Below, piece after piece: positions 23,781 to 31,265 of a DNA stretch of 64,000 nt. Source of the stretch: Clostridia bacterium (lineage in GTDB: Bacteria > Bacillota > DSM-521 > Neomoorellales > SLTJ01); contig JANLFO010000010.1 of the NCBI GenBank assembly GCA_024653205.1, positions 19,828 through 83,827 of the forward strand. Reading direction: 5' to 3'. How positions within the stretch are numbered: position 1 is the first letter of the stretch; the number at the start of each line of letters is the position of its first letter. The translations under genes and the position numbers were made by a program. The notes beneath the pieces were generated by a model, which saw nothing but the letters and a program-made list of their open reading frames with translations, searched no databases and was not told the origin of the DNA.

Positions 23781-25709
23781 CTAGAGTATGTGGGACGGTT
23801 CGTTGTCGAGGCCCAGCCGCTTCAGCGTTTCCGGAGTAGGTACGCCGTTCTCGTCCCAACCGCGGTGCTGATAGTACTCGTCCCGGATCTTCTTGAACTT
23901 CTCCCGATCGATCTTGCGGCCCCTGACGCCCGGTGCACCCAGGGCACACGGCTCGTCGAAGTAGCGGTCGGGGAGCCAGTCGTCCTTCTCGGTCCAGCCC
24001 TCCCGCAGGTTGAACAGCCGCTCCAGGTTGTACCCGCGCTCGGCCACGTACCAGATCTCCTCCGGGGTCATCTCCAGACCGGTGTTGTAGTAGATGGCCT
24101 TGGACCAGTCGGGGAAGTTGGGCAGCGTGGCGCCCAGGAACGTGGTGTGGTACTTGCAGATGCCGACGGCGTCTACGCCCATGAAGCAGTGCTCGTGCCA
24201 CACTACCTGCCACGCCTTGCCCTGATAATCGCGGTAGTCGGAGCTCAGCGGCCCGTTATAGGGGATGGGGGTGCTGTAGATCTTGCGCAGGACCGGCTCG
24301 GGCAGCTTGTACAGGTCGATGGCCGGACGGCCGCGCAGGTGGTCGGCGCCGCGCGAGGATACGGCGATGTTCAGGGCCAGGGCGGGAGTGGCCCGCTCGT
24401 CCGAGTGCAGGTTCTGCATGCCCTTGACGTCGATGAGGTACTTGGCGGAGTCCTTACCGATTTTCTCCGCCGCCCGCCGCCCGCCTTCGGCCAGGATGTC
24501 GCCCAGGCCCTCGCGGAAGGCGATCCGCCGGATCATCTCGAACAGGGCTTCGTAGTTGCCAAAGCGGAGGTCCAGCCCGCCGGTATCCTCGAGAGTGAGA
24601 ATGCCCTTCTCGTAGAGCTCCATGGCCCAGGAGATTATGCTTCCGGTCTCCAGGGTATCCAGGCCCCACATGTTCACCATATGGTTGGCCACCAGTACTA
24701 CCTCGCCGATGGGGATGCCGGGCTCGCCGGCAAACGCTCCCTGGGAGGTGTACTCCGGGCCCTCGTCGTACTCGCCGGCGTAGGGCCAGCCCTCGGGGAT
24801 GCGGTAGCGCGGCCGGCAGTGGACCTGGCAGCCGTAGCAGGCGGACATGTGGTTGGGTCCAATGGTCTTCTCGGAAATCTCGTCCAGGTATTCTGCCTCG
24901 ACGGTTTCCGAGTCCTCCAGCTGGTTGAGCTGGAAGTTGCGCACCCGCACGCCGCCCCAGGAGTTGGTGGCGCCCCAGATAAAGCCGGTACCGATCTTGC
25001 CCATGGTCTGGTTTACCTTGGCGCTGGTAATCAGCTTGACGAACCCCTTGTTGAACTCCAGCGCTTCCTGGGGGTGGGCGATCTTGATGTCCATGGTGCC
25101 CCGGGCGGCGATGGCCTTGAGGTTCTTGGAGCCCATTACCGCGCCCATGCCCGTACGGCCGCCGGAGTTCTTCAGACCGGTCATTACGTTGGCGAAGCGA
25201 ACCAGGTTCTCGCCACCCTGCCCGATGCAGAGAACCTTGACCTCCTCGTCGCCCAGCTCCTTGCGGATGATCTTCTGACAGTCATGCACCGTGGTGCCCC
25301 ACACGTTGGAGCCGTCACGGATTTCGATCTTGCCGTTGTGAACGTAGAGGTAGACCGGCTTCTTGGCCTTACCCTTGATCACCAGGTGGTGGAAGCCCGC
25401 GTAGGCCAGCTCGGCGGAGAAGAATCCGCCACCGTTGCAGCTTCCGAAACCGCCCGTAAGCGGGGACTTGGCGCACACGTGGGTGCGGGAAACGCCCGAG
25501 GCGAGGCACCCGGTGAGCAGACCGCCGCTCACCACCACCACGTTATCCGGACCCAGGGGATCCGCGCCCGGCTTCATATGGTTGTATAAGAGATAGGCGT
25601 CCAGGGCGCGGCCGCCGATGTACTTGCGGCGCATTTCCAGGGGGATGGGTTTGATCTCAATGTCGCCAGTCGTTAGATCGATAATAGCTACCTTGCGGTT
25701 CAGAGGCAT
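23781..25709 (-). CDS. Tungsten-dependent aldehyde:ferredoxin oxidoreductase, catalytic subunit
   Basis: A 642-residue AOR-family protein. The [4Fe-4S] ligands are Cys291, Cys294, Cys298 (CYGCQVHC) and Cys518 in DAVGIC. Acid/base residues of aldehyde-oxidising AORs are kept: Glu319 in EGPEY and His457 in SSRGADH (matching Glu313 and His448 of Pyrococcus AOR). From memory, BamB of class II benzoyl-CoA reductase has a different sequence with a tungsten-binding Cys in this region; none is present here. It should oxidise aldehydes, possibly aromatic ones, to acids or run in reverse. Expressed with an Fe-S subunit, a Zn-ribbon protein and two LutB/GlpC-like proteins. Confidence 0.9.
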   Translation of the reverse strand: MPLNRKVAIIDLTTGDIEIKPIPLEMRRKYIGGRALDAYLLYNHMKPGADPLGPDNVVVVSGGLLTGCLASGVSRTHVCAKSPLTGGFGSCNGGGFFSAELAYAGFHHLVIKGKAKKPVYLYVHNGKIEIRDGSNVWGTTVHDCQKIIRKELGDEEVKVLCIGQGGENLVRFANVMTGLKNSGGRTGMGAVMGSKNLKAIAARGTMDIKIAHPQEALEFNKGFVKLITSAKVNQTMGKIGTGFIWGATNSWGGVRVRNFQLNQLEDSETVEAEYLDEISEKTIGPNHMSACYGCQVHCRPRYRIPEGWPYAGEYDEGPEYTSQGAFAGEPGIPIGEVVLVANHMVNMWGLDTLETGSIISWAMELYEKGILTLEDTGGLDLRFGNYEALFEMIRRIAFREGLGDILAEGGRRAAEKIGKDSAKYLIDVKGMQNLHSDERATPALALNIAVSSRGADHLRGRPAIDLYKLPEPVLRKIYSTPIPYNGPLSSDYRDYQGKAWQVVWHEHCFMGVDAVGICKYHTTFLGATLPNFPDWSKAIYYNTGLEMTPEEIWYVAERGYNLERLFNLREGWTEKDDWLPDRYFDEPCALGAPGVRGRKIDREKFKKIRDEYYQHRGWDENGVPTPETLKRLGLDNEPSHIL

Positions 25710-25748
25710 TCGCCTTTCCTCCTTCCTTCCGCCCGTTTCCTCGAACCA

Positions 25749-25997
25749 CTACTTCTGCTCACGCATTTTCCGGAAGCTGTCCCATACGGGACCGCGGATC
25801 CGCGGAACGGTCGGCTCGATCCAGTAGATCCGCCACTCGGCCCCGCACCCCGGGCACTTCACCTGCTTGGCTCCGGGCGGCACCTCGATCCGGTGGTAGC
25901 ACTCGGCATTGTGACAGCGCACCTTACCGTAGGTTCTGGTCTTTGACAGCTCCTCAGAGGTGGAGTGGATGCTCTTGATGTCGGCCACACGCGTCAC
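25749..25997 (-). CDS. Small zinc-ribbon protein in the AOR operon
   Basis: An 82-residue protein with CHNAEC near residue 28 and CPGC near residue 48, forming a probable zinc ribbon or small Fe-S knuckle, followed by WRIYWIEPTVPRIRGPVWDSFRKM. I do not recognise a named family. It is placed between the AOR catalytic subunit and the CCG-domain protein, with short spacing on both sides, so it is probably an accessory factor of this enzyme. The other small Cys-rich protein of the window, the FmdB-like one, is not closely similar. Confidence 0.7.
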   Translation of the reverse strand: MTRVADIKSIHSTSEELSKTRTYGKVRCHNAECYHRIEVPPGAKQVKCPGCGAEWRIYWIEPTVPRIRGPVWDSFRKMREQK

Positions 25998-26034
25998 CTC
26001 CTTTATTGGGTATAGGTTGGCAGTTCTTCTGAGA

Positions 26035-26769
26035 TCAGCCCGCTTGCAGGCCGTAGGCCTCCTGAAGAAGCTTTATGGGGTGAATGACCTTCACGCCCGC
26101 GCCGGTCTCGATCTGGAGCTGGCAAATGCCGCAGTCGGTCACCACCCGATCGGCCGGCGTTTCCTTTACGTCTCCCACCACTTTGGCGGCTATGCTCCGG
26201 GAAAGGCGGAAATTGCGCTTCTCGAAGCCGTTCGTCCCGCCCATCCCGCAGCAATTTCCGGCTATTTTCTTGTAGGTGAGACCCGGAATAAAGCGCAGGA
26301 GATCTACACTCTTGTCCACTACCGCCTGGCCTTGGGCCCGGAGGTGGCAGGGGAGGTGATAGAAAACCGTCTCCGGAATAGGCCGAAAGTCATGCTTGAG
26401 CTCGCCCTTTTCGGCCAGCATACTCAGGTATTCGCTTAGGTGAAGGGTCTTCTCCGCTACCAGACAAGCCTCCTCACCGGGCACAAAATGGGGATAGCTG
26501 CGCTTCAGCATGAGGCTGCAACTGCTGCAGGTAAGCACAACGTACTCGCACCCGTCCTGCAACGCGCGGCTCAGCGATGCCACGTTATCCTCCATGTTCT
26601 TGAACGCACCGCGGATGTTGCCCTTGGAAACCATAGGCAAGGCGCAGCAAGCCTGGGGCGGCACCTCGACCTCTACACCGTTGTGCTCCAAGACCCGGAC
26701 AAAGGCCTTACCTATCTCCGGATCGTAGTAGTTGGCAAAGCATCCGGTGAAAAAGGCTACCTTACGCAC
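26035..26769 (-). CDS. CCG-domain (HdrB/GlpC/LutA-like) iron-sulfur protein
   Basis: 244 residues with two cysteine-rich CCG modules: the first around ACCALPM and LTCSSC, the second around LPCHL, GNCCGMGG and DCGIC. Such modules bind noncubane [4Fe-4S] clusters in heterodisulfide reductase HdrB, GlpC and LutA and handle two-electron to one-electron transfer. The ATG overlaps the stop of the LUD/ferredoxin gene by 1 base, so the two products probably form a complex. Sitting in the AOR operon, the complex would be an outlet for electrons from aldehyde oxidation, but its partner (membrane quinone, ferredoxin or NAD) is not visible. Confidence 0.85.
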   Translation of the reverse strand: MRKVAFFTGCFANYYDPEIGKAFVRVLEHNGVEVEVPPQACCALPMVSKGNIRGAFKNMEDNVASLSRALQDGCEYVVLTCSSCSLMLKRSYPHFVPGEEACLVAEKTLHLSEYLSMLAEKGELKHDFRPIPETVFYHLPCHLRAQGQAVVDKSVDLLRFIPGLTYKKIAGNCCGMGGTNGFEKRNFRLSRSIAAKVVGDVKETPADRVVTDCGICQLQIETGAGVKVIHPIKLLQEAYGLQAG

Positions 26770-28094
26770 TACTTCTCACCGCCCTTCCGCCTCTCGGCGA
26801 ACCAGGCGGCGAAGGTTTCGCGGTGGAAGGGGGGCATCCGGACTTCCCGGTGTATCCCCACCGCCACTTCCATGGCCCACCGAACCGGCTTGATCTGCAT
26901 GCCGTAATTGGCCAACGGCGCCACCATGCTTCCCGCTTTGGCCATCAATTCCGACCGACCCAATACCATGTGGCTCAGCGGAACCCCGTGTTTCCTAACG
27001 TGGTCGAGTTTGGCCTCCCACATCAGGTGCGGGAGGTCTATCTCCAGGGGACAGGCCAGCCGGCAACTCTCGCAGTGCAGGCAGACGTCTATCGATCTTA
27101 TGGCCCCGTCCAGAAACTGTTTGAGGTAGTTACGCGGCGTCCACACCCAGTCCACCTCGGTAAACGAGTGCCGGATAGGACAGCGCTGGTTGCAGGCCCG
27201 ACAACCGATACAGAGGAAAAGCTCGCGGAACTTGCTCTGCAGGAGGCTCTTCCGACCGTTATCCAGCATCAGGAAATGGAGCTCCCGCCCCTTCTCTGCC
27301 AGCGCCGCCGACGGCTCCAGCACCGGTGGTTCACCGCCGGGCCCGGGAACGCCGGGTTGAACCTCAAATAGCATACTTTCCGCGCCAAAGAGACCCATGC
27401 ACCGAGCCTGAAAGAAGGCATCCTCGGCGTCTTTGGCCAGCTTATCCAAACCCACCACGATGACTACCTGGCGCGCCCGCTCGAGGTCCTTGTAAATGTT
27501 GGTGAAGTGCTGAAGGAAAAAGACCGTGCCGTCCGCCGCAGATACGGCATTTACCCCGAGGAGGGCCACGCACTCCTTTACCTCACCGTTCGCCGGCGGC
27601 AGTCCGGAAAGCCTCCTGGAAACCTCAAAGTCAAAGCTCAGATTTCGATCCAACAGGCGGGGTAAATCCCAATAATCGTTAATGCCCTTCTGGGTGGGTT
27701 CAAACTCCTGACGGTACGAATTCCACACGGTAAAGCCCCGCGACTGCAGTTGGGGCTTGAGCTCCCGGCGGACCACCGCCGAATTGTTGGTGAGGATAAC
27801 TTTCCCCGCAGCAACTCCTTGGATGTATTCTACCGCCTCGCCTGCGGTGGCGGCTAACCTGGTTCTGACCTCCGGATAGCGATCGGGCAGAATGCGCGTG
27901 AGTTCCTTTTCCAGTCCCTCTAGATTGTCTGCGGCGTATTCACGTACTTCCCGCAGGTGCCGCTTTACTGCGGCCAGATCGCCAGCCTGGACATCCGGAC
28001 CGGGGGCCTTAAGCAACTTAAACCTTTCGGCCACTGCCGAACGTTTCGAGTCGGGCACGGGCTCCATTATCCGTATGGGCAGGCTGGCGTTCAT
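26769..28094 (-). CDS. LutB-like iron-sulfur protein (LUD domain plus two [4Fe-4S] clusters)
   Basis: 441 residues. The N-terminal two thirds match the LUD/LutB fold (KVILTNNSAVVRREL, VNAVSAADGTVFFLQHFTN, RQVVIVVGLDKL). A ferredoxin-like insert follows with CIGCRACNQRCP and CLHCESCRLACP, giving two [4Fe-4S] clusters, and then a helical C-terminus. LutB acts with LutA and LutC in lactate oxidation to pyruvate; here no LutC or lactate gene is present and the gene is coupled to a CCG protein and AOR subunits. It is therefore more likely an electron-transfer module. FixC/flavin motifs are absent. Confidence 0.8.
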   Translation of the reverse strand: MNASLPIRIMEPVPDSKRSAVAERFKLLKAPGPDVQAGDLAAVKRHLREVREYAADNLEGLEKELTRILPDRYPEVRTRLAATAGEAVEYIQGVAAGKVILTNNSAVVRRELKPQLQSRGFTVWNSYRQEFEPTQKGINDYWDLPRLLDRNLSFDFEVSRRLSGLPPANGEVKECVALLGVNAVSAADGTVFFLQHFTNIYKDLERARQVVIVVGLDKLAKDAEDAFFQARCMGLFGAESMLFEVQPGVPGPGGEPPVLEPSAALAEKGRELHFLMLDNGRKSLLQSKFRELFLCIGCRACNQRCPIRHSFTEVDWVWTPRNYLKQFLDGAIRSIDVCLHCESCRLACPLEIDLPHLMWEAKLDHVRKHGVPLSHMVLGRSELMAKAGSMVAPLANYGMQIKPVRWAMEVAVGIHREVRMPPFHRETFAAWFAERRKGGEK

Positions 28095-28178
28095 AATCCA
28101 CTCCCTTTCCTTAAGTCGCGACGCCCGCGTCGTTAACCGTACCAGTCGCGAACTGGCTCACCCGCCGCGCTATCCTGT

Positions 28179-28373
28179 CTAACCCGCGGCCTTCTCGTCC
28201 TCTACCAACCACAGGGCCTCGTTGATGTTCAGCTCCAACATGCGCACACTGGCCAGGATCCGTTCGCAGTTACGTACTACGGCAGGGATTTCGGACATGC
28301 TCGAGAGTTGGGTGGCGCTTTCCCGCAGGTTTTGGATGAGCGCCGCCATCTCTTTTAGGTTTACTTCAGCCAT
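28179..28373 (-). CDS. Small helical protein at the head of the AOR operon
   Basis: A 64-residue protein starting MAEVNLKEMAALIQNLRES, with GGGAGGAGTT upstream of the ATG at 28373. It is nearly all heptad-like helix (residues 5-55), suggesting a coiled-coil or helical bundle, with one Cys in RNCERIL. No known family recognised. It is the first gene after the regulated leader and about 85 bases ahead of the LutB-like gene, so it is likely an operon-specific accessory or scaffold protein. Confidence 0.65.
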   Translation of the reverse strand: MAEVNLKEMAALIQNLRESATQLSSMSEIPAVVRNCERILASVRMLELNINEALWLVEDEKAAG

Positions 28374-28425
28374 GCAGGAACTCCTCCCTTGACAGCCGGA
28401 CGCATCCGACTTTTTTAGGCTGGAC

Positions 28426-28473
28426 CCAAAAGGAAAAGCTCGTCCCTTCTCTAAACCTCCCGGCAAGGGACGA
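28426..28473 (-). terminator. Terminator-like hairpin in the AOR operon leader (expression platform?)
   Basis: Complement of 28440-28473: TCGTCCCTT, 16-base loop, AAGGGACGA, then GCTTTTCCTTTT. It ends 50-60 bases before the first start codon, where it would stop transcription unless the leader refolds. Confidence 0.65.
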
Positions 28474-28687
28474 TCCTCTGACGGAGAACCAGACATTTGC
28501 GGGATACAAAGGACGGCCCACCCGCGGGGTATACTCCACCGGGTGAGGCCTTCTCGGCAGGTTTGTACTAACGGCCTGAACGAACTTTGCTCCCCCGGTT
28601 TCGCCGGTTGAGAAAGTCATGAGGAGTTCTCCTTCCCCAAGGACAATGGGCCGTTGTGCGTTCCTTGGCGTGAACAACCCTCTCCCG
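28474..28687 (-). ncRNA. Structured 5' leader of the AOR operon, candidate riboswitch
   Basis: Between the promoter and the terminator-like hairpin the leader can form several stems: CCAAGGA...TCCTTGG near 28640-28670, GGCCTCACCC...GGGTGGGCC near 28520-28550, and a segment (28585-28613) reading CAACC..CGAAA..GGGGGAGCAAAG, which recalls the c-di-GMP-I consensus CAAACC..GAAA..GGGACGCAAAG. A Moco/Tuco-type element is an alternative because tungsten enzymes are encoded downstream. The class is not established. Confidence 0.45.
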
Positions 28688-28693
28688 CGCAAT

Positions 28694-28722
28694 AATGTAT
28701 CAGAAATTCATCTCGAAGTCAA
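28694..28722 (-). promoter_or_regulatory. Sigma-70-type promoter of the AOR operon
   Basis: Reading leftward: TTGACT (28717-28722), 17-base spacer, TACATT (28694-28699). Transcription would start near 28687, leaving a leader of about 310 bases. Between 28723 and 28856 I see only a short inverted repeat (GTTCA-TGGAAG-TGAAC near 28757). Confidence 0.65.
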
Positions 28723-28856
28723 TACGTGTGGATAGATCTCTCCACTACCGGTAGCAGTTCATGGAAGTGAACTCCTCCGTAGGCCGTGGGTTTATAATGC
28801 CAACAAAATTTACTTAGCGCCGTCAATATAGAACTAAACGGCAGTTCTCCAACAGC

Positions 28857-29177
28857 TCAGTATCCTGATCGGCCTGCCGGCAGTACCTTGGGATTGTCGG
28901 ACTCGGGTTCGTGCTCCGGCGAAAAAGAAAGCAGCAACAGGATCAACACCAGGAACAGCATAAAGGGATTGGCCGCCGGTTTGCCTCCGGCGGTCTGGAG
29001 ATCGCCGGACCCCATGAGTCGGCCGAAGGAGTGTATTGCCCTTTGCCCTCCTTCGCTGGTCAACAGCTCCACGCAGGTTTCTGCCAGCTCGGTGGCGGCT
29101 CCGGCCTGCGGGCTCAAGAAAGGCCGTAAGTCACGGAGCAGATTCAGGATTTGCGGATCTACAGGCGTCCAGTTCAT
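28857..29177 (-). CDS. Hypothetical protein with a C-terminal membrane segment
   Basis: 106 residues: a helical N-terminal part (DPQILNLLRDLRPFLSPQAG...ELAETCVELL), a Gly/Lys-rich linker and one hydrophobic segment (FMLFLVLILLLLSFS, about residues 72-86), then a short charged tail. I recognise no family. Its N-terminal body recalls small helical proteins of sporulating Clostridia, and it is divergent from the spore-germination gene sleB, which makes a spore role conceivable but unproven. Confidence 0.5.
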   Translation of the reverse strand: MNWTPVDPQILNLLRDLRPFLSPQAGAATELAETCVELLTSEGGQRAIHSFGRLMGSGDLQTAGGKPAANPFMLFLVLILLLLSFSPEHEPESDNPKVLPAGRSGY

Positions 29178-29335
29178 ATCTGTCCCCCTCTCATCCTCCG
29201 GAAACGGATTTGTGCCCGGTCACCTCTCATACTATGCGTGGCCCGGCGGCGACGCCACCCCGCGGGTTGCATAAACCCTCCTCTAACTTCCAAGACTATA
29301 TTTTGAACCCAATAACAAGAGCGGAGGGACCATTG

Positions 29336-29860
29336 ATGGCCTCGCAACTCGCCGACAGACTCCGGCGCCGCTGGCCTCTGTTCCTCGGCCTGGGAGCGGC
29401 CGTGGTGGCGATGATAATCTACGGGCTTGTCGGCGGCGAACGTAAACCGCAGACGGTTCCGGAAGTCCCGGTACAGGCATACCGAGCGGTCCGGGGGGTA
29501 TCCAGGGCAGATGAGGTCGATCTCTTAGCCCGCCTGGTGGCGGCCGAGGCGGCAAACGAGCCTTACGCCGGTCAGGTGGGCGTGGCAGCAGTAGTACTGA
29601 ATCGGGCAGAGCATCCTTCTTTTCCTAATACCCTGGCCGGAGTGATATACCAGCCCCTGGCCTTCGAAAGCGTGTCCAGGGGTTGGATTTGGCAGGCTCC
29701 CGTATCCGGTAGCGCCCGCCGGGCGGCCGTCGACGCTCTTAACGGCTGGGATCCCACTTACGGTTCGCTATACTTCTGGAATCCGGCCAAGCGGGTCAGT
29801 CCCTGGATATGGACCAGACAAATCGTCACCCAAATCGGGCGTCACGTTTTTGCCCGTTAG
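29336..29860 (+). CDS. sleB: SleB/CwlJ-family spore cortex-lytic hydrolase
   Basis: 174 residues from the ATG at 29336 (GCGGAGGGACC upstream). An N-terminal membrane anchor (residues 14-33, WPLFLGLGAAVVAMIIYGLV) is followed by the hydrolase-2 domain: DLLARLVAAEAANEPYAGQVGVAAVVLNR with the catalytic Glu, then the SVSRGWIWQAP and LYFWNPAK segments. It lacks the peptidoglycan-binding domain of Bacillus SleB. The enzyme cleaves cortex peptidoglycan during germination. The gene pairs with ypeB 24 bases downstream, as in Bacillus, showing that the organism makes endospores. Confidence 0.9.
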   Translation: MASQLADRLRRRWPLFLGLGAAVVAMIIYGLVGGERKPQTVPEVPVQAYRAVRGVSRADEVDLLARLVAAEAANEPYAGQVGVAAVVLNRAEHPSFPNTLAGVIYQPLAFESVSRGWIWQAPVSGSARRAAVDALNGWDPTYGSLYFWNPAKRVSPWIWTRQIVTQIGRHVFAR

Positions 29861-29884
29861 GCCGAAGAACGGGGAGGAAACCCT

Positions 29885-31255
29885 ATGCGCAATAAATGGT
29901 GGCGCGCAGCCGCCGTAATAGGCTTGTGCGCGGCCCTGGCCGGCTGGGCCCTGTGGGAAAGGGCCGGCCGTGCCGATTACGTCCACGCAGTAGAGGCCGA
30001 CAATCAGCTGGAGTTCTATAATCTGATCTCTCGCGTAGAGCAGGCGGAGGTGGCCGCCTCCAAGGCTTTGGTAGCCGCCAGTCCCCGTCAACAGGTGCTC
30101 TATCTGACGCAACTCTGGAACGAGGCGGCCGACGCTCAGGATTCGCTGGCCCAGTTACCGGTAGGGGAGCTAAACCTGTCGGCCACCCGCAAGTTCCTGG
30201 CCCAGGCAGGTGACTACGGTCTCGCCCTGGCCAGGAAACTGGCGGGAGGGGAAGACCTCACCGTAACGGAACGGGACCAGCTCAGCCGCATCACCGCTCA
30301 ACTGGGCGAGTTCGGCCGACGACTGCACCTCCTGGAGACTCGCCTGGACCAGACCAATTTCCGCTGGTCAACTCTCGCCGTCCGGCCCCCCGGCTCCTTC
30401 ATGGCCGGCAGAACCGCTCGTGCCTCAACCGAGCTGGAGCAATTAGCGGAACTGGGCAATTTCGACCGCCAGCTTCAGGAAGTGCCCAGCCTCACCTATG
30501 ACGGCCCCTTCTCCGACCACCGTCTCCAGGTGGCGCCCAAAGGAGTTACCGGCCCCCGCCTCAGCCGCAGCTCCGCTCAGGCCAAGGCCCTGGCTTTTGC
30601 CCGGGAAGCAGGCTTGCGGGATCTCCGGGTGGCCTCTTCCCGTCGCACCAGCGGCCCCATACCGGCATACTCCTTTGCCCTCGACTCCACCCGCGACGGG
30701 GCCCGTATTACCGTAGACGTAACCGAGAAGGGCGGCCACATAGTGCAAATGCTGAACGACCGCAGGCTGGCCGCCGCCCGCCTGAACGCCTCCCAGGCCC
30801 TCCGCAAGGCCCAGGCGTTCCTCAATCGGCACGGCCTCAAGAACATGCTGCCCACCTACAGCCTGAGCGAGGCCAATGCCCAGACCATCACGTTCGTGGC
30901 CACCCAGCAGGGCGTATTACTCTATCCCGACCAGGTCAAGGTTAAGGTGGCCCTGGACAACGGAGACATCGTGGGCTGGGACGCCCTGAGCTACCTTACC
31001 AATCACCATTCCCGCCGCCTCCCCCGCCCCCGCCTGGACGAATCCGCCGCCCGCTCGCGGGTTAGTGCCGATCTGCAGGTAGGACGCGGCCGGCTGTGCA
31101 TTATACCCACGGCCGGAGGACAAGAAAAGCTGGCCTGGGAATTCTCCACCCAGGCCGATGGGGACCGTTTCCTGGTATATATCAACGCCCTTACCGGGGC
31201 AGAAGAGCAGATCCTGAAGGTGGTGGAACAACCGGGCGGCCAACTTACCATGTGA
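29885..31255 (+). CDS. ypeB: YpeB-like germination protein (SleB partner)
   Basis: 456 residues. N-terminal membrane helix (about 9-27), a helical domain (to about residue 190) and repeated PepSY-like modules in the C-terminal half (SSAQAKALAFAREAG, NASQALRKAQAFLNRHG, with ITVDVTEKGGHIVQM and FLVYINALTGAEEQIL). YpeB keeps SleB stable and inactive in the dormant spore. The length matches Bacillus YpeB (about 450) and the gene follows sleB directly, so both are probably made in the forespore from one promoter, although I did not identify a sigma-G site. Confidence 0.9.
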   Translation: MRNKWWRAAAVIGLCAALAGWALWERAGRADYVHAVEADNQLEFYNLISRVEQAEVAASKALVAASPRQQVLYLTQLWNEAADAQDSLAQLPVGELNLSATRKFLAQAGDYGLALARKLAGGEDLTVTERDQLSRITAQLGEFGRRLHLLETRLDQTNFRWSTLAVRPPGSFMAGRTARASTELEQLAELGNFDRQLQEVPSLTYDGPFSDHRLQVAPKGVTGPRLSRSSAQAKALAFAREAGLRDLRVASSRRTSGPIPAYSFALDSTRDGARITVDVTEKGGHIVQMLNDRRLAAARLNASQALRKAQAFLNRHGLKNMLPTYSLSEANAQTITFVATQQGVLLYPDQVKVKVALDNGDIVGWDALSYLTNHHSRRLPRPRLDESAARSRVSADLQVGRGRLCIIPTAGGQEKLAWEFSTQADGDRFLVYINALTGAEEQILKVVEQPGGQLTM

Positions 31256-31265
31256 TATGTACGGG

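Noticed and set aside
23259..25709. AOR-like subunit plus polyferredoxin as BamBC of class II benzoyl-CoA reductase
   Set aside because: The catalytic Glu and His of aldehyde-oxidising AORs are conserved and the BamB-type cysteine region is absent; no bamD-I genes of the expected kind follow.
26769..28094. LutB as part of a lactate-utilisation operon
   Set aside because: There is no LutC, lactate permease or regulator, and the gene is embedded in an AOR operon.
28585..28613. Firm call of a c-di-GMP-I riboswitch
   Set aside because: Only one half of the consensus is recognisable and the receptor helix does not match convincingly.
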